The notes under the pieces are model-generated. The model saw only the letters and a program-made list of their open reading frames with translations, was not told the origin of the DNA and ran no database searches. A program made the translations under genes and the position numbers. Shown here piece by piece: positions 1 through 16,330 of a stretch of DNA of 64,000 nt. The number at the start of each line of letters is the position of its first letter. Position 1 is the stretch's first letter. The stretch comes from Tenodera sinensis (Eukaryota; Arthropoda; Insecta; Mantodea; Mantidae), in the NCBI GenBank assembly GCA_030765045.1, contig CM060965.1:62500787-62564786 (forward strand), in the 5' to 3' direction.

Positions 1-189
1 AGCGAATTAGCAGTTCAAAACAGTACGAAGTATTTTTGACATTTGAAAACAATAATAAAGAATATCTTTGAAATGGCTATCGCCACACAATATTTGTATA
101 ACATAAGTTGTTTTAGCGAGATCTACTTTTTTTTGCGACAATTTTTTCTACATCTCTTGCGGTTTACAAGTTATTCAAAATTTATTCGA

Positions 190-479
190 ATGAAGACTTC
201 AAGAGCTGTTCTCACGAAATTCAAAATACCTGTACACTTTATTCGTTATGGAAATATTTTAAACATATGGTATTTTAATCAAAATCCCTAAACTATTTTG
301 AAAACATAAAAATGAAGCAAAAGTTGTCCATGTAAAGATTGGTTAGAATGAGGCTTGAAATGGTTTCACATTTTTGAAAGATACTGAACTTAAATCCCTA
401 GCTTAGTACCTAACCAATTTTATGTTTTTAAAATATGTATTCATAGAGACAAATTGTTCCCTCCGGTAAGGCACACAGA

Positions 480-549
<70 letters not shown>

Positions 550-765
550 ACACACACAGAACACACACACAAACACACACACACACAGAACACACACGTG
601 TACATATACATGGGAGCTTTTGTAAAAATGCTGTTTCTTTTAGTCACGGAGTTCCAAATGGTGTTTTTCCAATGAAATTTCGTATCCATTTTTTGTATGG
701 AATGCACTAATACCTAAGCTTACTGTGGGTTAAAAAGTAGAAAAAGTAAATATGGAGCTCACAAA
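190..765 (-). repeat. R1 repeat copy with (CA)n, reverse orientation
   Basis: The R1 modules are recognisable on the minus strand on both sides of the CA tract: GAAATTTCGTATCCATTTTT and AAAAAGTAGAAAAAGTA at 680-765, and TGATTAAAATACCATATG-type sequence near 265-285. Divergence is higher than in the 56 kb copy. Confidence 0.6.
481..597 (+). repeat. (CA)n microsatellite
   Basis: About 60 CA units, pure for the first 60 bp, then with AACACACTC interruptions. It lies at the R1 microsatellite position. Confidence 0.97.
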
Positions 766-1635
766 AAATTAGAATGTTTCACAAAAGTACGAACAGAATC
801 TGACCCAGCTTTGAGCAAATAGACTGGTCGATGGATATACTCTTATCATTTCGGTTTTAAAAATTCAACCTGTAACTTGCTCGTTCAAATGCTTGGCTTA
901 TTTTCAGCTTTCTTGGTCTTTACCTGTCGCGGTTGTTGTCTTCATAAAGTAGCGGTCGTCTTGTTTCTCAAAGAAGGGTTTCTGTATAGTATCTATTCTT
1001 ATCGGCAGCAGAAAGAACATCCTTTGCAGAAAGGTGGAAAGAAAACTTGTTTGTTGGCCCAATTAGGTTGTTTATACTTGAGTTACAACCTTTGTGAGGA
1101 TGGCAGGACTATGGACCCCTGTTCTAATGGGATAAACATTACATTATCGTGTTTAAAGAAAAGGTGCTGAGTCGAGGTTGGATATTATGAGTAAAGGAAT
1201 GTTCTCAGATGTATAAGATTCCCAAGTCCGCTTTGAAAGTGAAACATTATAGGAAACTGTAGCTCCTTGAGTAGGCTTCCCTTATTCTTAATTTAGAGCG
1301 GAATGTTTAGAAAGAGAGAAGCTTGGAGAACAGAGCAAATATCTGAAATTCCGTATTAGGAAATTGCATTCAAAACTCAGTGCGAGCCTTCGTAAATTGT
1401 ATCGACATCCGCAAGTAAATCCGAACAAACCATGCAAATATGTATATTTAAAGGAACATGTTTTGTTCAAAACTGTGATAACATAGTATCAATCTTGAGT
1501 ACTGTTTTATTTTATTTATGTTTTAATGTTGTATGGACGTTCCTTTTCCATATACAAAACCACGTTATTCCATAGTTATTTCTTTTCACCCAAAATAATT
1601 CCTTTGAATCCCACCTTGATGTCCCTACAAAATCA
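725..1635. other. No recognised feature
   Basis: Low-complexity-free AT-rich sequence with only short chance frames; the 97-codon plus frame at 877-1170 has no recognisable motif. Confidence 0.6.
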
Positions 1636-1639
1636 AATG

Positions 1640-1855
1640 TTTGTCCTCACGTAGCGTTGTGGGTTAGAATGTAGTGTTCTTGTGTCTCTGTGATGGTGAT
1701 GGTTAGCATGGGAATGTTCAAATGAAGAGGTCTCAGGTTCCATTCCCAGGGTGGAAATTTTTCTTCTCCTTTCTAGAGTCTAGGAATAAGAGTGATAGTC
1801 TGAATAGATGTGTGTATATGTATGTGTGTCTGTGTGTGTGAAAAATGTGTAAAAA
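1640..1855 (+). mobile_element. tRNA-derived SINE, family E
   Basis: The tRNA-like head includes TAGCGTTGTGG and a B-box-like GGTTCCATTCC (1738-1748), followed by GGGTGGAAATTTTTCTTCTCC and the GAGTCTAGGAATAAGAGTG body shared with 32620-32830. Its GT-rich 3' end runs directly into the (ATT)n array. Confidence 0.6.
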
Positions 1856-1859
1856 TACA

Positions 1860-3238
<1,379 letters not shown>

Positions 3239-3239
3239 G

Positions 3240-4295
3240 GACGAAATGTTAGCTTTATCTTGCTTTAATGTTGGGCTCTCATCATCCCTTATGTACTTGG
3301 TTCCTTTAGAGAAAGAAAGGAGCAATTTTAGTAACTATAGAATATAAATAATTTCGTGATAGTTTCATTATGCATCTCAACTGGAAGGCTGAATAAAGCC
3401 ATTTTAAAATAAATATTTTACATAAACCAAACAGCTAGTTGAAAGTACAAAGGCATGCAACTTCATTTACATAAATGGAGACATAAGCCGGAAAACCAAT
3501 TTTCAAAACATTAACTACGATTGCCTGGTGCCAGAGACCTTACTCCTAATATTTTAAAAAAGTAGGAACACAATTTACATTGCAATGACTAGTTTTGACA
3601 CAACACTGTCATCTATGATGTTTTCGGATGAGATACAAAAGAATGCTCATTAACACGGTTCCTATCGACAGCTTTTGTTTGGTTATCATAGCAAGCTCGT
3701 ACCGACACAGTATAAACAGGAATTTTCTGTAATGGATTTTTTCCCCGCGTTATAAACACCCTGGTGCCATGAGCGGGAATGTATTTGCAAATTACAGGAT
3801 TTTTATTGCACGTCCAGCCTAGGAGAAGAAAGGAAATACTGCACTTCCGCTGCAAAACAGGTTCTGTAATAGAATAAAAACAGGATTTTATGGATCAAAG
3901 GATACATGATTACTGCTCCGGCGCCTCATTATTTCTAGATTGCACCTACTTCATTTTTATGTCGAACAGTGAACGATTTGAATACAGATGTCCTCGCAGC
4001 TGCTGCTATAAAACTCAATTTTACATATTTTCTTTGTTATATCAGAAAATATACATGGAAATTATACAACCCTTCAGATCATACTCGTATAATCAAAGCA
4101 AATTATCCTTCTTTTGTCTCCGATTTTTCAAATTGAGAATATTATATAGTATAAGTTAAGCAAGTGTCCCACGGTCCAACATTTTTTACCAAACTTTTTG
4201 TATCCAATGGAATTGCATACAAAAGAAACAATGTCACACTATGATTCACTTTGGTCCAGTACAAAGGACAGTTCACGCAGTAAGAATGAAAAGTA
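3240..4295. other. No recognised feature
   Basis: AT-rich sequence with short frames on both strands. No repeat family, motif or splice structure could be supported. Confidence 0.6.
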
Positions 4296-4298
4296 AAC

Positions 4299-4655
4299 AT
4301 GGCGGAATATTATTTTAGTGATTGCTATAATAAGTGTAGGTTTGGGATATATTCCACGAGTCTTAGTAGGAAGAAAAGATGTATTAGAATTAAAAGACAC
4401 TGGTGGCACATCATGGTTAGAAAGAAGGGAAAAGGGCACGAACCGAGGTATATTGGGTCTACTACAAAACGAATTGAGGTTAGGGGAACCGGAAAACTAC
4501 CCAATTTTCTGCGAATTGCCAAAGATTTATTTCTCAAACTTTTACATCGTGTCGAAGGCAAAGTTACATACCAGGACGCAAACGAGACAAGCGTGAAAGA
4601 GATAAGGAACTATTGTAATGGTTTTAATTTTAATATGGATGAACAGGAGATTTGA
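4299..4655 (+). pseudogene. Harbinger/PIF-type transposase N-terminal fragment
   Basis: Two overlapping frames together resemble the start of a PIF/Harbinger transposase. The first gives WLERREKGTNRGILGLLQNE, then LRLGEPENY. After a frameshift near 4490 the second gives PNFLRIAKDLFLKLLHRVEG, then KVTYQDANETSV. The 'L..EL...D...Y.NFLRM....F..LL..V...I...DT..R' pattern is typical of the region before the DDE nuclease. The catalytic domain is absent and the fragment is bounded by unrecognised sequence. By-eye family call; a profile search would be decisive. Confidence 0.5.
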
Positions 4656-4659
4656 ACTC

Positions 4660-5825
4660 ATTTGATAACATAAAATTAAACATACTGTTCACTGGATTCC
4701 TTCTTATTGGGTTTAAAAAGTGTTAAGACAACGAATAAAATTGCGAAGTTTTTGAACTCCGCCATAACATTATACACAGAGTTGCCTATGACCACAGCGT
4801 CCGCAACAGTGCTGAAATACCCAAATTGATCATGGCTGCCAATATAAGTTATGAATGGAAGGTTTCGTTTCACTCCTTCCTTAGTGAAATAACACCCATG
4901 CAGACAAAGTAACGTAAACGATATTAAGCTCGTCACCTTGCAAGCGTTTACACTGATTATGTAAACACAATAGAAATATGCTAATGAACCAAAAATTTAA
5001 TCAGTAGCTCTTTGGAACATTGGACTGCCTCCCTACTATTAGCTTGGGCTTTCCAGAAAGGAGCTACAGAAATTACACAGATATGGTTGACAATAGCGTT
5101 GCAACATTACTATCTGCAGCAGGAATCCTGTTACCTTTTATCTTTGGATTTTCTGCAGTGAGTACTAGAACGCTTTACTGCCACATTGAAATCTCGAGAG
5201 TTTTTCGTTCTAGGTAATGCTTTATTGCAAGTTTTTCTAATTACTTAGGCCAATGCTAGTTTGGCTCTTTTTAAATTCCCACAATCCCTTCATTTAACTG
5301 CATTCTTTTCACTTCAATAGCACATGCTCACTTGATGTGGTTTCCAGGTGAGACGGTTTCTTTGTAAGCCCTCACATAAATGTAAAATGATGGTCTTATA
5401 TTTCGGAAAAGTTTTTCTTTTTTCATTATATTGACTGCAAATTTATAATCTGTTCTTATCAGAACATTCAGTAAATGTGTTACAAGTAATGACTGGAGCA
5501 CTAAATGTAGCTAAATCGAAATGGTAGGTCCAAAATGTTATAGAGCTGCAACTAGTACTGTTGTCTAGTAGATTGATGGGAAGGACATTCGGATGGTTAC
5601 TTAAGCACGGCTGATATGGAGGACTACGGGATGTAATTTTTTCTTTTATTGTTGGAATGTGTAGATTGTTATATAGCATGGCGTTGGACATATACAATGG
5701 TGGTTTTGCCAGCCAACGAAGTTTTTCGGAAAAGTAGATAGCAAAACTTCGAAAAATCTGAAAAGAAAGCTAGGTAATGTATCTAAAATATATATGAGGA
5801 AAGGTAAAGGGTACAGGACGGAGGA
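4660..5825. other. Unassigned, with a hydrophobic minus-strand frame
   Basis: The minus frame 4676-4936 (86 codons) has hydrophobic stretches (VIGNSVYNVMAEFKNFAILF) that could recall a decayed membrane-protein exon such as a chemoreceptor, but there are no supporting motifs. The rest shows nothing. Confidence 0.3.
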
Positions 5826-5829
5826 GGAC

Positions 5830-6390
5830 ACCTCGCTCACGTCTATTGTGGCTACCACCCCCCCTCCAGGAGGGAGGGATGAATGAGGGAACCCAAGGGG
5901 TGCTATCAGACTCGCAGCTAGACAGGCCCACCAGAGACGCGTGGAAGTCCCTAACCAGTGCTCAGTTGTCTTCATCCCGGCGCTAGGCCCCGCCAAGCAG
6001 CCAGCATCACACCGCGGGTCCGCGTCGGTATCACACGAAGTATCCCGTCCCCCTCCCCCTCCCCCCTTGGAGGACAAGGGCCACCAGACACCATCGAGCG
6101 ACGAGAACAGCAGGTGCCATACGCAATCATCCACGCCATCTGCCCGACACTGCCCATACTATGTACATGCCTGGAGCTGCACCACCTGAAAGATGATAAG
6201 GAAATGGAATGAAAGGTAATTATGGAAAGGAAGCCGTGGTATGAAATAATGCATCCCAGCATTCGCCTAAGTGACATGGGGAAACCACGGAAAAAGCCAT
6301 ATCAGAGTGCGCAGCCACGGGGATCAAACCCACGACCTCCCGAATGCGGGCCACAGACGTTACCGCCTGAGCCATCCCGCTTGGTATGAG
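5830..6390 (-). mobile_element. tRNA-derived SINE, family A, long form
   Basis: The minus-strand head reads AAGCGGGATGGCTCAGGCGG (A box) and GTGGGTTTGATCCCC (B box). The shared body is GGTTTCCCCATGTCACTTAG, GCGAATGCTGGGATGCA, CCATTTCCTTATCATCTTTC. A 3' domain homologous to 30370-30690 follows (ACTGCTGTTCTCGxCGCT, GGGACTTCCACGCGxCTCTG). GC-rich overlapping frames here are SINE sequence, not genes. Confidence 0.8.
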
Positions 6391-6399
6391 GAAAGTAAA

Positions 6400-8395
6400 T
6401 TGTAGTTTATTTAGTGCATCTACATTTCAAGAGCATTATAAATCCTTATAAACCAAAATAAAGGTGATAAAAAAGCCAATGATATACAAGGAATAAGTAT
6501 TTTCATTGTATATAAGGTAATAGCTTTCCTGTCGCCAGCGCCTACACACAAGAATTTCATGCCAATATCGGCGAGTTTGAACTTGGAACAAGAAGTAGTA
6601 AAAAGTTAACGAACTTAGATACTGCCTTAGAAATAAAGGCAAAAAACAAGAAGTATCTTACCACGTACAAACCTGCTAAATCATTGCGCCACGAGAAAGA
6701 CACATAGTTCGACAGAAGGCAGAGCTTAGGCGATGCTATGACACTGACGTGCCAGCTCTGGATAGAGCTTTTTCTAGAGCCTGCGCTTTTGGCTTGGAAA
6801 TGTCACGGAGGGCCTTCGCCTCCATTGCCTTGCTTTTACCCAGTAATAGGGGTACTGTAACCTCCCATTGTACCTCAACTGGCGTAGGCATAGACTAGAT
6901 GAACACGGCTCAAACAGGGATTCCTCAACTGAATCCTAACGTTTATTGTAGTATTTAGACACACACTTCATACAACCTTATTTCACGACAATGGGTTTTT
7001 ATATCCAGTAAGATTATTATATGGGCCATATGAGGGTCTCTAGTGAAGATCATAGATGTTAACAAGTGGATATGTTGTATCAATCTGTATCTCCTTAACA
7101 GTATTTGCTTTTGTGCAATCTATACTTTTGTAAGAACACGTGTGCTTGTGACTATTGTTGTCCAGCTGGATACGCCTAATAAAGGATAGAAAAAGTTTCA
7201 GCGGTTTTGAAAGACAGGGTATAAACATAAACATGACGCAGAAATTGGCTCAGAATATGAAACCTATAGCAAAGGATGAACGGTAACAATAAAACTCATG
7301 ACCCATGGGAAGTAGCAGAGCGGTAGGGAAAGGGGGGAGGGGGAGTGCTCACTGAGCTTATTTACGATATGGCCAACGGCTACTCAGGGCTCGCTATGGA
7401 TTCCATCACGTTATTGAAAGAGGATGGGGCATGAAAGTAGATATACAGTTTTTCATGCATGTTATTTCACTGATTTGAGCTTAAATAAAGAGCAGCACCG
7501 GCACAGAAGGTATAAGGGGAGAGGGAGAGCAGAAAAAATAGGGTAGAAAATGTTGCCGATGATTGGTTGGTTTCATCAGCTCTTATGGCCAAACAGCTTG
7601 AGGCGTTCCATTACAACTGACGTACCAGCAATCCAATGATGATATCGTTTCAACCGATATCCCACCAAGAAATACTAGATGTAGGTATGTGTAAGGAAGG
7701 CCATTGTCAAAGCATAGTGTTTAAAATAAAGAAAAATAAATAAATCAACAATTTCTACGTTCGTAATATTTTACATACATGGATTAGTAGTTCATTCTGT
7801 GTTCACTAAAGAGTTAAATTAATTTAGAATAGAAACCAGAAGCAAACCAGAACAAACCTTACATCTCCACTTGTCTGTCTTCATCAATATAGCTACATCA
7901 TCCCCTTGTCACATTTTCTCTCATATTACAACCAATATTGTAAAATTATTTTTACAGAATTGGGAAAACATTTTATGTCAGTGCGTATTTGAAAAACTAA
8001 AAATTCACACATTTCTTTTGATTGAATGTGCATTTTATCAGGAGCAACTCTGGTGCTGAGCAACCGTGGTTTAATTTTTGGCTTTGAAATGGCTACTTTA
8101 AGTCAAGCCTACCCAAGTCTGCATCTGTGAGGTATCCCCAAAGCCCAACGTGGTTGGAATTTAACGGTAAAAGCTGTAGGTCCTCTTATTCCACCGCCAT
8201 CCTCATCATCAGCCGTCGAAGGTAACGGACTCTAATTCGGCTGCCTCCACTTCGTAGGTAGTCCGATTCATTACTTACCCTCGAAGGTCATTCATCCTAT
8301 GATGACCATTAGCACAACTAATACATTTTTATCACATATGCCGAACTTACAAAATTTAGTTTAGTATCCGGTATATATTAGTTTTATTGAAAATT
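6400..8395. other. No recognised feature
   Basis: Two kilobases with short chance frames and a purine-rich patch (7326-7345). No gene or repeat recognised. Confidence 0.6.
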
Positions 8396-8399
8396 AAAA

Positions 8400-8705
8400 A
8401 TAAACTAAAGCTAAGTTCCACGGCAAAACAACCCATTGAGGGTTAAGGCCTATCGCCCGATCACTATGTCCCTTAACTCTTCCCACAACGGGCGTCATGA
8501 GTGGGGTGCAATATTGGAGGGCGGGACATGATTAGCACCCCGAGTCCTTCCTGGCCAGTAAATGTGGTCTTTGCAATCTGGCGCCGCTACTTTTCTCTAA
8601 TGTAGTTTCACAACTGCCCAACCCCAGGGACTTCACGAGGCTGAGTGCACCATGGACCAAATCTCCACACCAGTACCGAGAATTGAACCCGGGCTTCTCG
8701 CCTGG
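8400..8705 (-). mobile_element. tRNA-derived SINE, family C
   Basis: The minus strand reads GGCGAGAAGCCCGGGTTCAA (B box), TCGGTACTGGTGTGGAGATT, then TGCACTCAGCCTCGTGAAGT, and ends GGCCTTAACCCTCAATGGGT. It is homologous to 48795-49125. Confidence 0.72.
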
Positions 8706-8859
8706 TTTATTTATAACACATTTTAATATATTAATACATTCCCGAACTACCATTAGGTTTAACACTTTAATAGAGATTTTGATCAACAGTTGTAATTGTT
8801 AATTACTTTAACTGAGGCGGTCATTAGCAGACTTTGCCCTCTCATGCTGATGCACTTCA

Positions 8860-9185
8860 TGGTGGGCGCCCTGGCCAAGTGGTTAGACCATTCACCTACC
8901 ACGCAGGTGGCCCGGGTTCGTTCCCACGGTCCAGCATGTGGTATTCGTGGTGGAAGAAGCGACGTGTGGGCGGGTATTCTCCGGGTATTCTCGTTTTCCA
9001 CTCATTCCACCAATTGCTCCATCATCACCTTTCCATTCATGGATGTCATCTGCATTTTAGATCACCCTCTTCCTGTCATATCTGGTGCTAGGCTGACCAC
9101 CCGCTTCCAGATCTTCCTCTATCTGACTCTAGGCACTAGCTTGCAATACCTACATAAGGGGAGGGTAATCAGGAAAAGAAATAGA
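8860..9185 (+). mobile_element. tRNA-derived SINE, family B
   Basis: GGCGCCCTGGCCAAGTGGTT provides a good A box and GGCCCGGGTTCGTTCCCACG a good B box. The body GTGGTATTCGTGGTGGAAGA, TTGCTCCATCATCACCTTTC, CTAGGCTGACCACCCGCTTC is shared with 36455-36815. About 325 bp. Confidence 0.8.
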
Positions 9186-9189
9186 CGTT

Positions 9190-10035
9190 GACCACTAAAA
9201 TTACCAAAAGGAATTTCATTTAAAAGTTTTATTATTAACTTAGAGAAAATGTTGCACTGATTAACTTCAAATAGTGTTCTCGCGAAAATTATTTTGTATA
9301 AACATTACTGAGTTTTTCAATTTTATCAACTTCAGTTATGAAATATATGTATTTAATGCAAATGAATGACATAACACCTTTATTTTTTAGAAAATGCACA
9401 ATAATATTCATATCATTTGAAGTCTCCCTGAAAGGTTCAAGCATGCGCTTTAAAAGTCATGACAGGCACAGCATTTTGAATTATGAAACAGCTAAGAAAA
9501 GTGCCCTGATTTCAGGGATGTATTCTAAATGGCTTGGGATCATTTGAATGGATGTCCTTTGCCACTTAAGCTGGTAATATATCATCATCATCATCATCAT
9601 CACCGTCATCATAATCATCATCATCATCAACAACACTTCATGGAACAGGAGACTTCTCCTGTTCCGGCCTCAAGTCTCTCTCCACCTTCTCATCGGTCTT
9701 CCATCTCTCCTCCCATATAGTTGGTAATTGTATACATAAAAATATGGTGCTCTCTAAAAAGCGGTTACTATTACTGCTATTGCTCTCTTCAATATCAAAA
9801 AATATTGGAGAGCAAGAGGATTAATGACTTCATTGTCAGAAATCCAGCATTAACTAACAACAACAACATTTTGGGGTATCGGGTATTGTCCATTCTTTGT
9901 AAATGATTTCTCCAGCTTTTCCTATATTGAATTATTTTATCATTTATTGGGCAAATACCTAGTTGTTCTCTTATTTCTTCATTTTTTATTTTATCTATTA
10001 TTGTACATCTTTTATGGCTTTAAGGTATCTCATTT
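9190..10035. other. Mostly unassigned
   Basis: Apart from the ATC microsatellite and palindrome there is nothing recognised. T-rich 9900-10060 could be an antisense LINE remnant, unsupported. Confidence 0.5.
9570..9637 (+). repeat. (ATC)n microsatellite
   Basis: Imperfect ATC run with CACCGTC and ATA interruptions, followed by a perfect 11-bp inverted repeat (GGAACAGGAGA CT TCTCCTGTTCC, 9641-9664). Confidence 0.92.
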
Positions 10036-10039
10036 CTGC

Positions 10040-10315
10040 TGCATTTATTTTATCCCATTAGGAGACGAAGGGTTGTAGGTCCTGAGGACAGACGACAGCA
10101 GAGGCAGAGTCCTTAACAATTACAGATTTGAACTCCCCGGTGGCGGCTCGTACTCCGGCTCCTCTCCCCCTCTGCAAACTCTAGCCCCCTAGGGGTTCCG
10201 GGACTCGGACAAACCCATAGGTCAGGAAGGTCGGCCACGGAATGGTGCCCACGACCTCCAGAATGCGAGCCTCACACGTTACCGTGGAGTCATCTCGCTC
10301 TGTCTATAGACCTCT
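10040..10315 (-). mobile_element. tRNA-derived SINE, family A fragment
   Basis: The minus strand begins GAGCGAGATGACTCCACGGT, then TGTGAGGCTCGCATTCTGGA, GGTCGTGGGCACCATTCC and a body GTCCGAGTCCCGGAACCCC. The head matches the other family A copies; the 3' domain is different. Confidence 0.6.
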
Positions 10316-10319
10316 ACTG

Positions 10320-10551
10320 ATCTGGTCATCAACTTCACCTCCTCCCCTCACGTTCAAGAGGTCGCGAGTTCGAATCTCGCTTAGGGTAAGTTATCCGGGT
10401 AAGGTTTTTTTCCGAGGTTTTCCCTACCCTGAGAAGACGAATGTCGGATAACTTAAAGCTCCATGGACCTCGGACTCATTTGAGCATCATTTCACCCATT
10501 TCATTTCATTCATTCGTCCGACATGACACAATGTTGGAGGACGTTAATTTA

Positions 10552-10612
<61 letters not shown>
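10320..10612 (+). mobile_element. tRNA-derived SINE, family D, with poly(A)
   Basis: The B box GCGAGTTCGAATCTCGC (10367-10383) is followed by CGAGGTTTTCCCTACCCTGA, GAAGACGAATGTCGGATAAC, GGACCTCGGACTCATTTGAG, ATGACACAATGTTGGAGGA and an A50 tail (10558-10610). The poly(A) tail is almost pure, suggesting a young copy. Confidence 0.78.
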
Positions 10613-10613
<1 letters not shown>

Positions 10614-10784
10614 CCCTCATCGCAGGGCTTGTGGGTCATGAGCTTAACTATGTCAAATTGTTCATAAGTTTCAAGTACTGAATAACGCTAAGATTGTCGC
10701 CAACATTCACACTTGTGGTTGAGTTACATTTTTTCTTTTACCTAATGAAGTAACCAAATCGTGTGTTTCGTCGGTAACTTAACT

Positions 10785-11225
10785 TATAGTAAGTAGAGGA
10801 AGAATTGCATCCCATCCAAAAACTGGATACCAGATTTCACCGGAAACATAATTTTTGAGATTACCTGAATTGAAAAAAAAAAAAACGATAATTAGAAAAG
10901 GTTCTCTGTGTGTCTGTGAGCAGCATAACTCAAAAACGAAAAGTTGCCCAGATACCAAACTTGGTCTTACGAGAATGCGACACGAACAGTTTCAAGAAAT
11001 CCTCCATCCAAAACTACCCTTTACTTGGAACAGTTTTCAAAATGTTTAATGTTCTCAAAAAATTCTATAACAATTTTGATTAAAGTACCATATTCAAAAA
11101 ATTTACTTATATGGTAAGTAAACTATAGGCATATCTTGAGCTTTTTGGGAGTAGCCTGTGAAATCCTCTTTATTCGGAAGTATGTGTAATCTTGTATTAC
11201 AGCTGGCGAATAAGTGATAAACCAA
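10785..11225 (+). repeat. Diverged R1 copy
   Basis: Begins TAGTAAGTAGAGGAAGAATT and contains GCAGCATAACTCAAAAACG, GCGACACGAACAGTTTC and the TTTGATTAAAGTACCATAT module. It fades after 11,220. An A13 run (10875-10887) precedes the short GTGTGTCTGTGAG region. Confidence 0.65.
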
Positions 11226-11229
11226 ACTG

Positions 11230-12875
11230 TATTACATAAATAATTTTAATCTCTTCAAAACAGAATTAGTATCTTATCAACCCCTAATATATGTTTATTA
11301 TTAAACACTAAATTACATATTAATCAGGTTGTTAGAGACATAATACTGCAGTGCAGTAAATTTCAAGTTGCAATGTCGTCACATTCACCTGTAGAATGTT
11401 CTTTTTCTTTTCCACACCAACTAAGCTGTATTTGGTGATTTGTTACTAGAACAGCAAGTTTAATAGTAGCCACCATATTCTTATTGGACAGTTTGGCCCT
11501 TAATCTTGGCTTTTTTAGCTTTGTTAGCTTCACGTGTGTAAGTGCTAGAGAATTGTCATAATTCGCACTGCAAGTTTCGAATATTCAGACACAGTACACT
11601 GCACAAAGATTTGTAAAAAGCAATTACACCTAGATCATTATATGAATGCTTTAATAGCTGCGTTCATGGTTACTGTCAGTTGTCTGTACACTCCTTCCTA
11701 AAACCCAGATCCACTGCTTAGCTACAGCTATGTGCTCCGCGTCGCATACGTGCATATACACTCCGGCTAACATCCCTGCTAATACTGTAGACTGTTTATG
11801 TTGAAGGAGAGAGGGTGAGTCCAGGTGAAACAAAGGGCGTATGTCTGCAGTGTTACTACACCTATCAGTAAAATGCATATACTATGCTGTACATGATGAC
11901 TGTTGATGTTTCTATTTCGTTATAGAACACTACCTTTTATGTGTATGTAAAGTGAATACAACACCGTCTATTCATTGCAGTGAACAACAATACATGTACA
12001 TATGGACGTTGTCGAACATAAACGTTCTCCGCCTTTCACTTAAACAAAAGCTATATCGCCAGAAACTCCTTTAGACATAGGTTATAGGTGTATGCGAATA
12101 ATACGCATCACTATGTGATATATTTCTTACATATTTTGATGTGAGGGCTAAGTTTCTTTTTGCAGCAAGACATCTCGCACAGCACACATCTTTGAAGAAA
12201 GCAGTGTTTTTTCCTAGAAAATCCTGGAGATTATCGTTCACATTTTTCCTAATTCCCCTGGCTTTGATTTCCTTAACTTACACACATACTACGTTCACTA
12301 TGCTTGTAGTCTTTGGCATACATAACCCAGGTTAAGGTTAAGGCAGTGAATAAGCTACAAAAATCATTCTTTATGAAATTTAAACTGCTCAAAAGTCCAA
12401 AGAAATTAGGGAATTTGCAGCGTAAATTCATATAATGACAAACATGTTCAATTGCATACGACTCTAAGGCATTGTTCACTTTCACGATGTATATTTCTAT
12501 GTATTTCTTTACCCAGAATCTGTACCCAGGGGACACGTGCTAAGACAGTATGCTCCCTTCACGGACCAGGTCACTCTAATCCGCCCTCTACTAATAACAT
12601 TATGCATTTATTCCAAAGTACGAAATTATTTATTGCAAGTATTTTGCTATATCCCTATTATTTCTTTATAAAGTTATAAATCTGACCCGGTAATAAATCC
12701 AGTATCATAAGACATTGGATAGTAACGGAAATGATACCAGCCTTGAAGTGAACAATACAAATTAAAATCTCACGCTTGTTGAGACGATAACATAATCTTG
12801 TGCACCTGGATTTCTGATATTAATTTGTTGTGTTTCATTACCGGCCAAATATACTTCATAACTATCTAATGCAAA
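11230..12875. other. No recognised feature
   Basis: AT-rich, non-repetitive by eye, with only short frames. Confidence 0.6.
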
Positions 12876-12879
12876 GTGC

Positions 12880-13195
12880 TTGCTAGCATTAATTACCCAG
12901 AGATCAAACGCGTCTGAAATACGTTTCCTAATTATGCATTACGTATTGTGTGGACTAATTATCCAATAAAGCTATTATTACCGCATAATTTCTAATTAGG
13001 GGCTGAGATTCGATTTCCCGTTCTGCAGAGATTCACAAATATCAATTGGGAGAAGCTTTTGTATTAGATTATGCGGCATAGCGCGAGATATTAGCATTCA
13101 ATGGGAAGCGCCTGAGGAGAAGCGATGTAAATCGTTCTACCGGAAGATAGGCGTCGCCCAGTGACATAACCTAGAGGCATCGTGACGTCAGTGCA
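12880..13195. promoter_or_regulatory. Candidate conserved regulatory segment
   Basis: Within 12885-13010 are four TAATTA/CTAATTA homeodomain cores (TTAATTACCC, CTAATTATGCATTACG, CTAATTATCC, CTAATTAGGGG) and an octamer-like ATGCATTA. A full palindromic cAMP-response element, TGACGTCA, lies at 13183-13190. The sequence shows none of the window's repeat families. Function is inferred only from motif clustering. Confidence 0.3.
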
Positions 13196-13199
13196 CAAA

Positions 13200-15865
<2,666 letters not shown>

Positions 15866-15870
15866 GCTAG

Positions 15871-16330
15871 TATACGAGGGCTGATCAACAAAGACTGAGA
15901 TTGATTTTTTTTCCACAGATGTTTATTACTCCAATTCAATGTTTACATGATCGTTTTCAAAGTAGTCCCCTCCTACTTCAGTGCACTTTTAATAGCGTAT
16001 CTCCCAGTCCTAGAACACGTGCTGCAGATCATTCTTTGTCAGGTCCTTGAGAATTGCCTCACTTTTCTTGAGCACTGCTTCATAGTTCTCAACTATGAGC
16101 TGAGGACAACAGCTGTTAAAAAAAAAATACTTTAACGGAGTACACAAAGAAGCACACGATGAAATTTTAGGAGACCGTAGAGAGGAAAAATTAGTGGTTG
16201 CTACATCTTCAGAAGAGCGTATTGTATCCAAAAATGAGTTTTGTATAATGTCTTCTAGATCACTAAGACAAAAGCCAATTTGGTCATAAAAATAAATTAA
16301 AAACAAAGTTAGCCATTTTAATACTAGCAC
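15871..16330 (-). pseudogene. Mariner-type transposase C-terminal remnant
   Basis: At 15871 TATACGAGGGCTGATCAACA looks like a TA target plus a mariner-type inverted terminus. Reading inward on the minus strand gives a transposase C-terminus: YEAVLKKSEAILKDLTKNDL QHVF, stop, then KCTEVGGDYFENDHVNIELE. The stop codons mark it as inactive. No partner terminus was found beyond 16.5 kb, so it is 5'-truncated. Confidence 0.62.

Noticed and set aside
4676..4936. Possible chemoreceptor exon
   Set aside because: Hydrophobic but short, with no conserved receptor motif and no neighbouring exons.
5646..6277. Several overlapping GC-rich frames up to 162 codons
   Set aside because: They lie in a SINE shared with 30212-30700, and the frames are not conserved between copies.
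8860..8945. Possible genuine tRNA gene
   Set aside because: Good A and B boxes, but no cloverleaf closing stem; the SINE body follows and the unit is repeated elsewhere.
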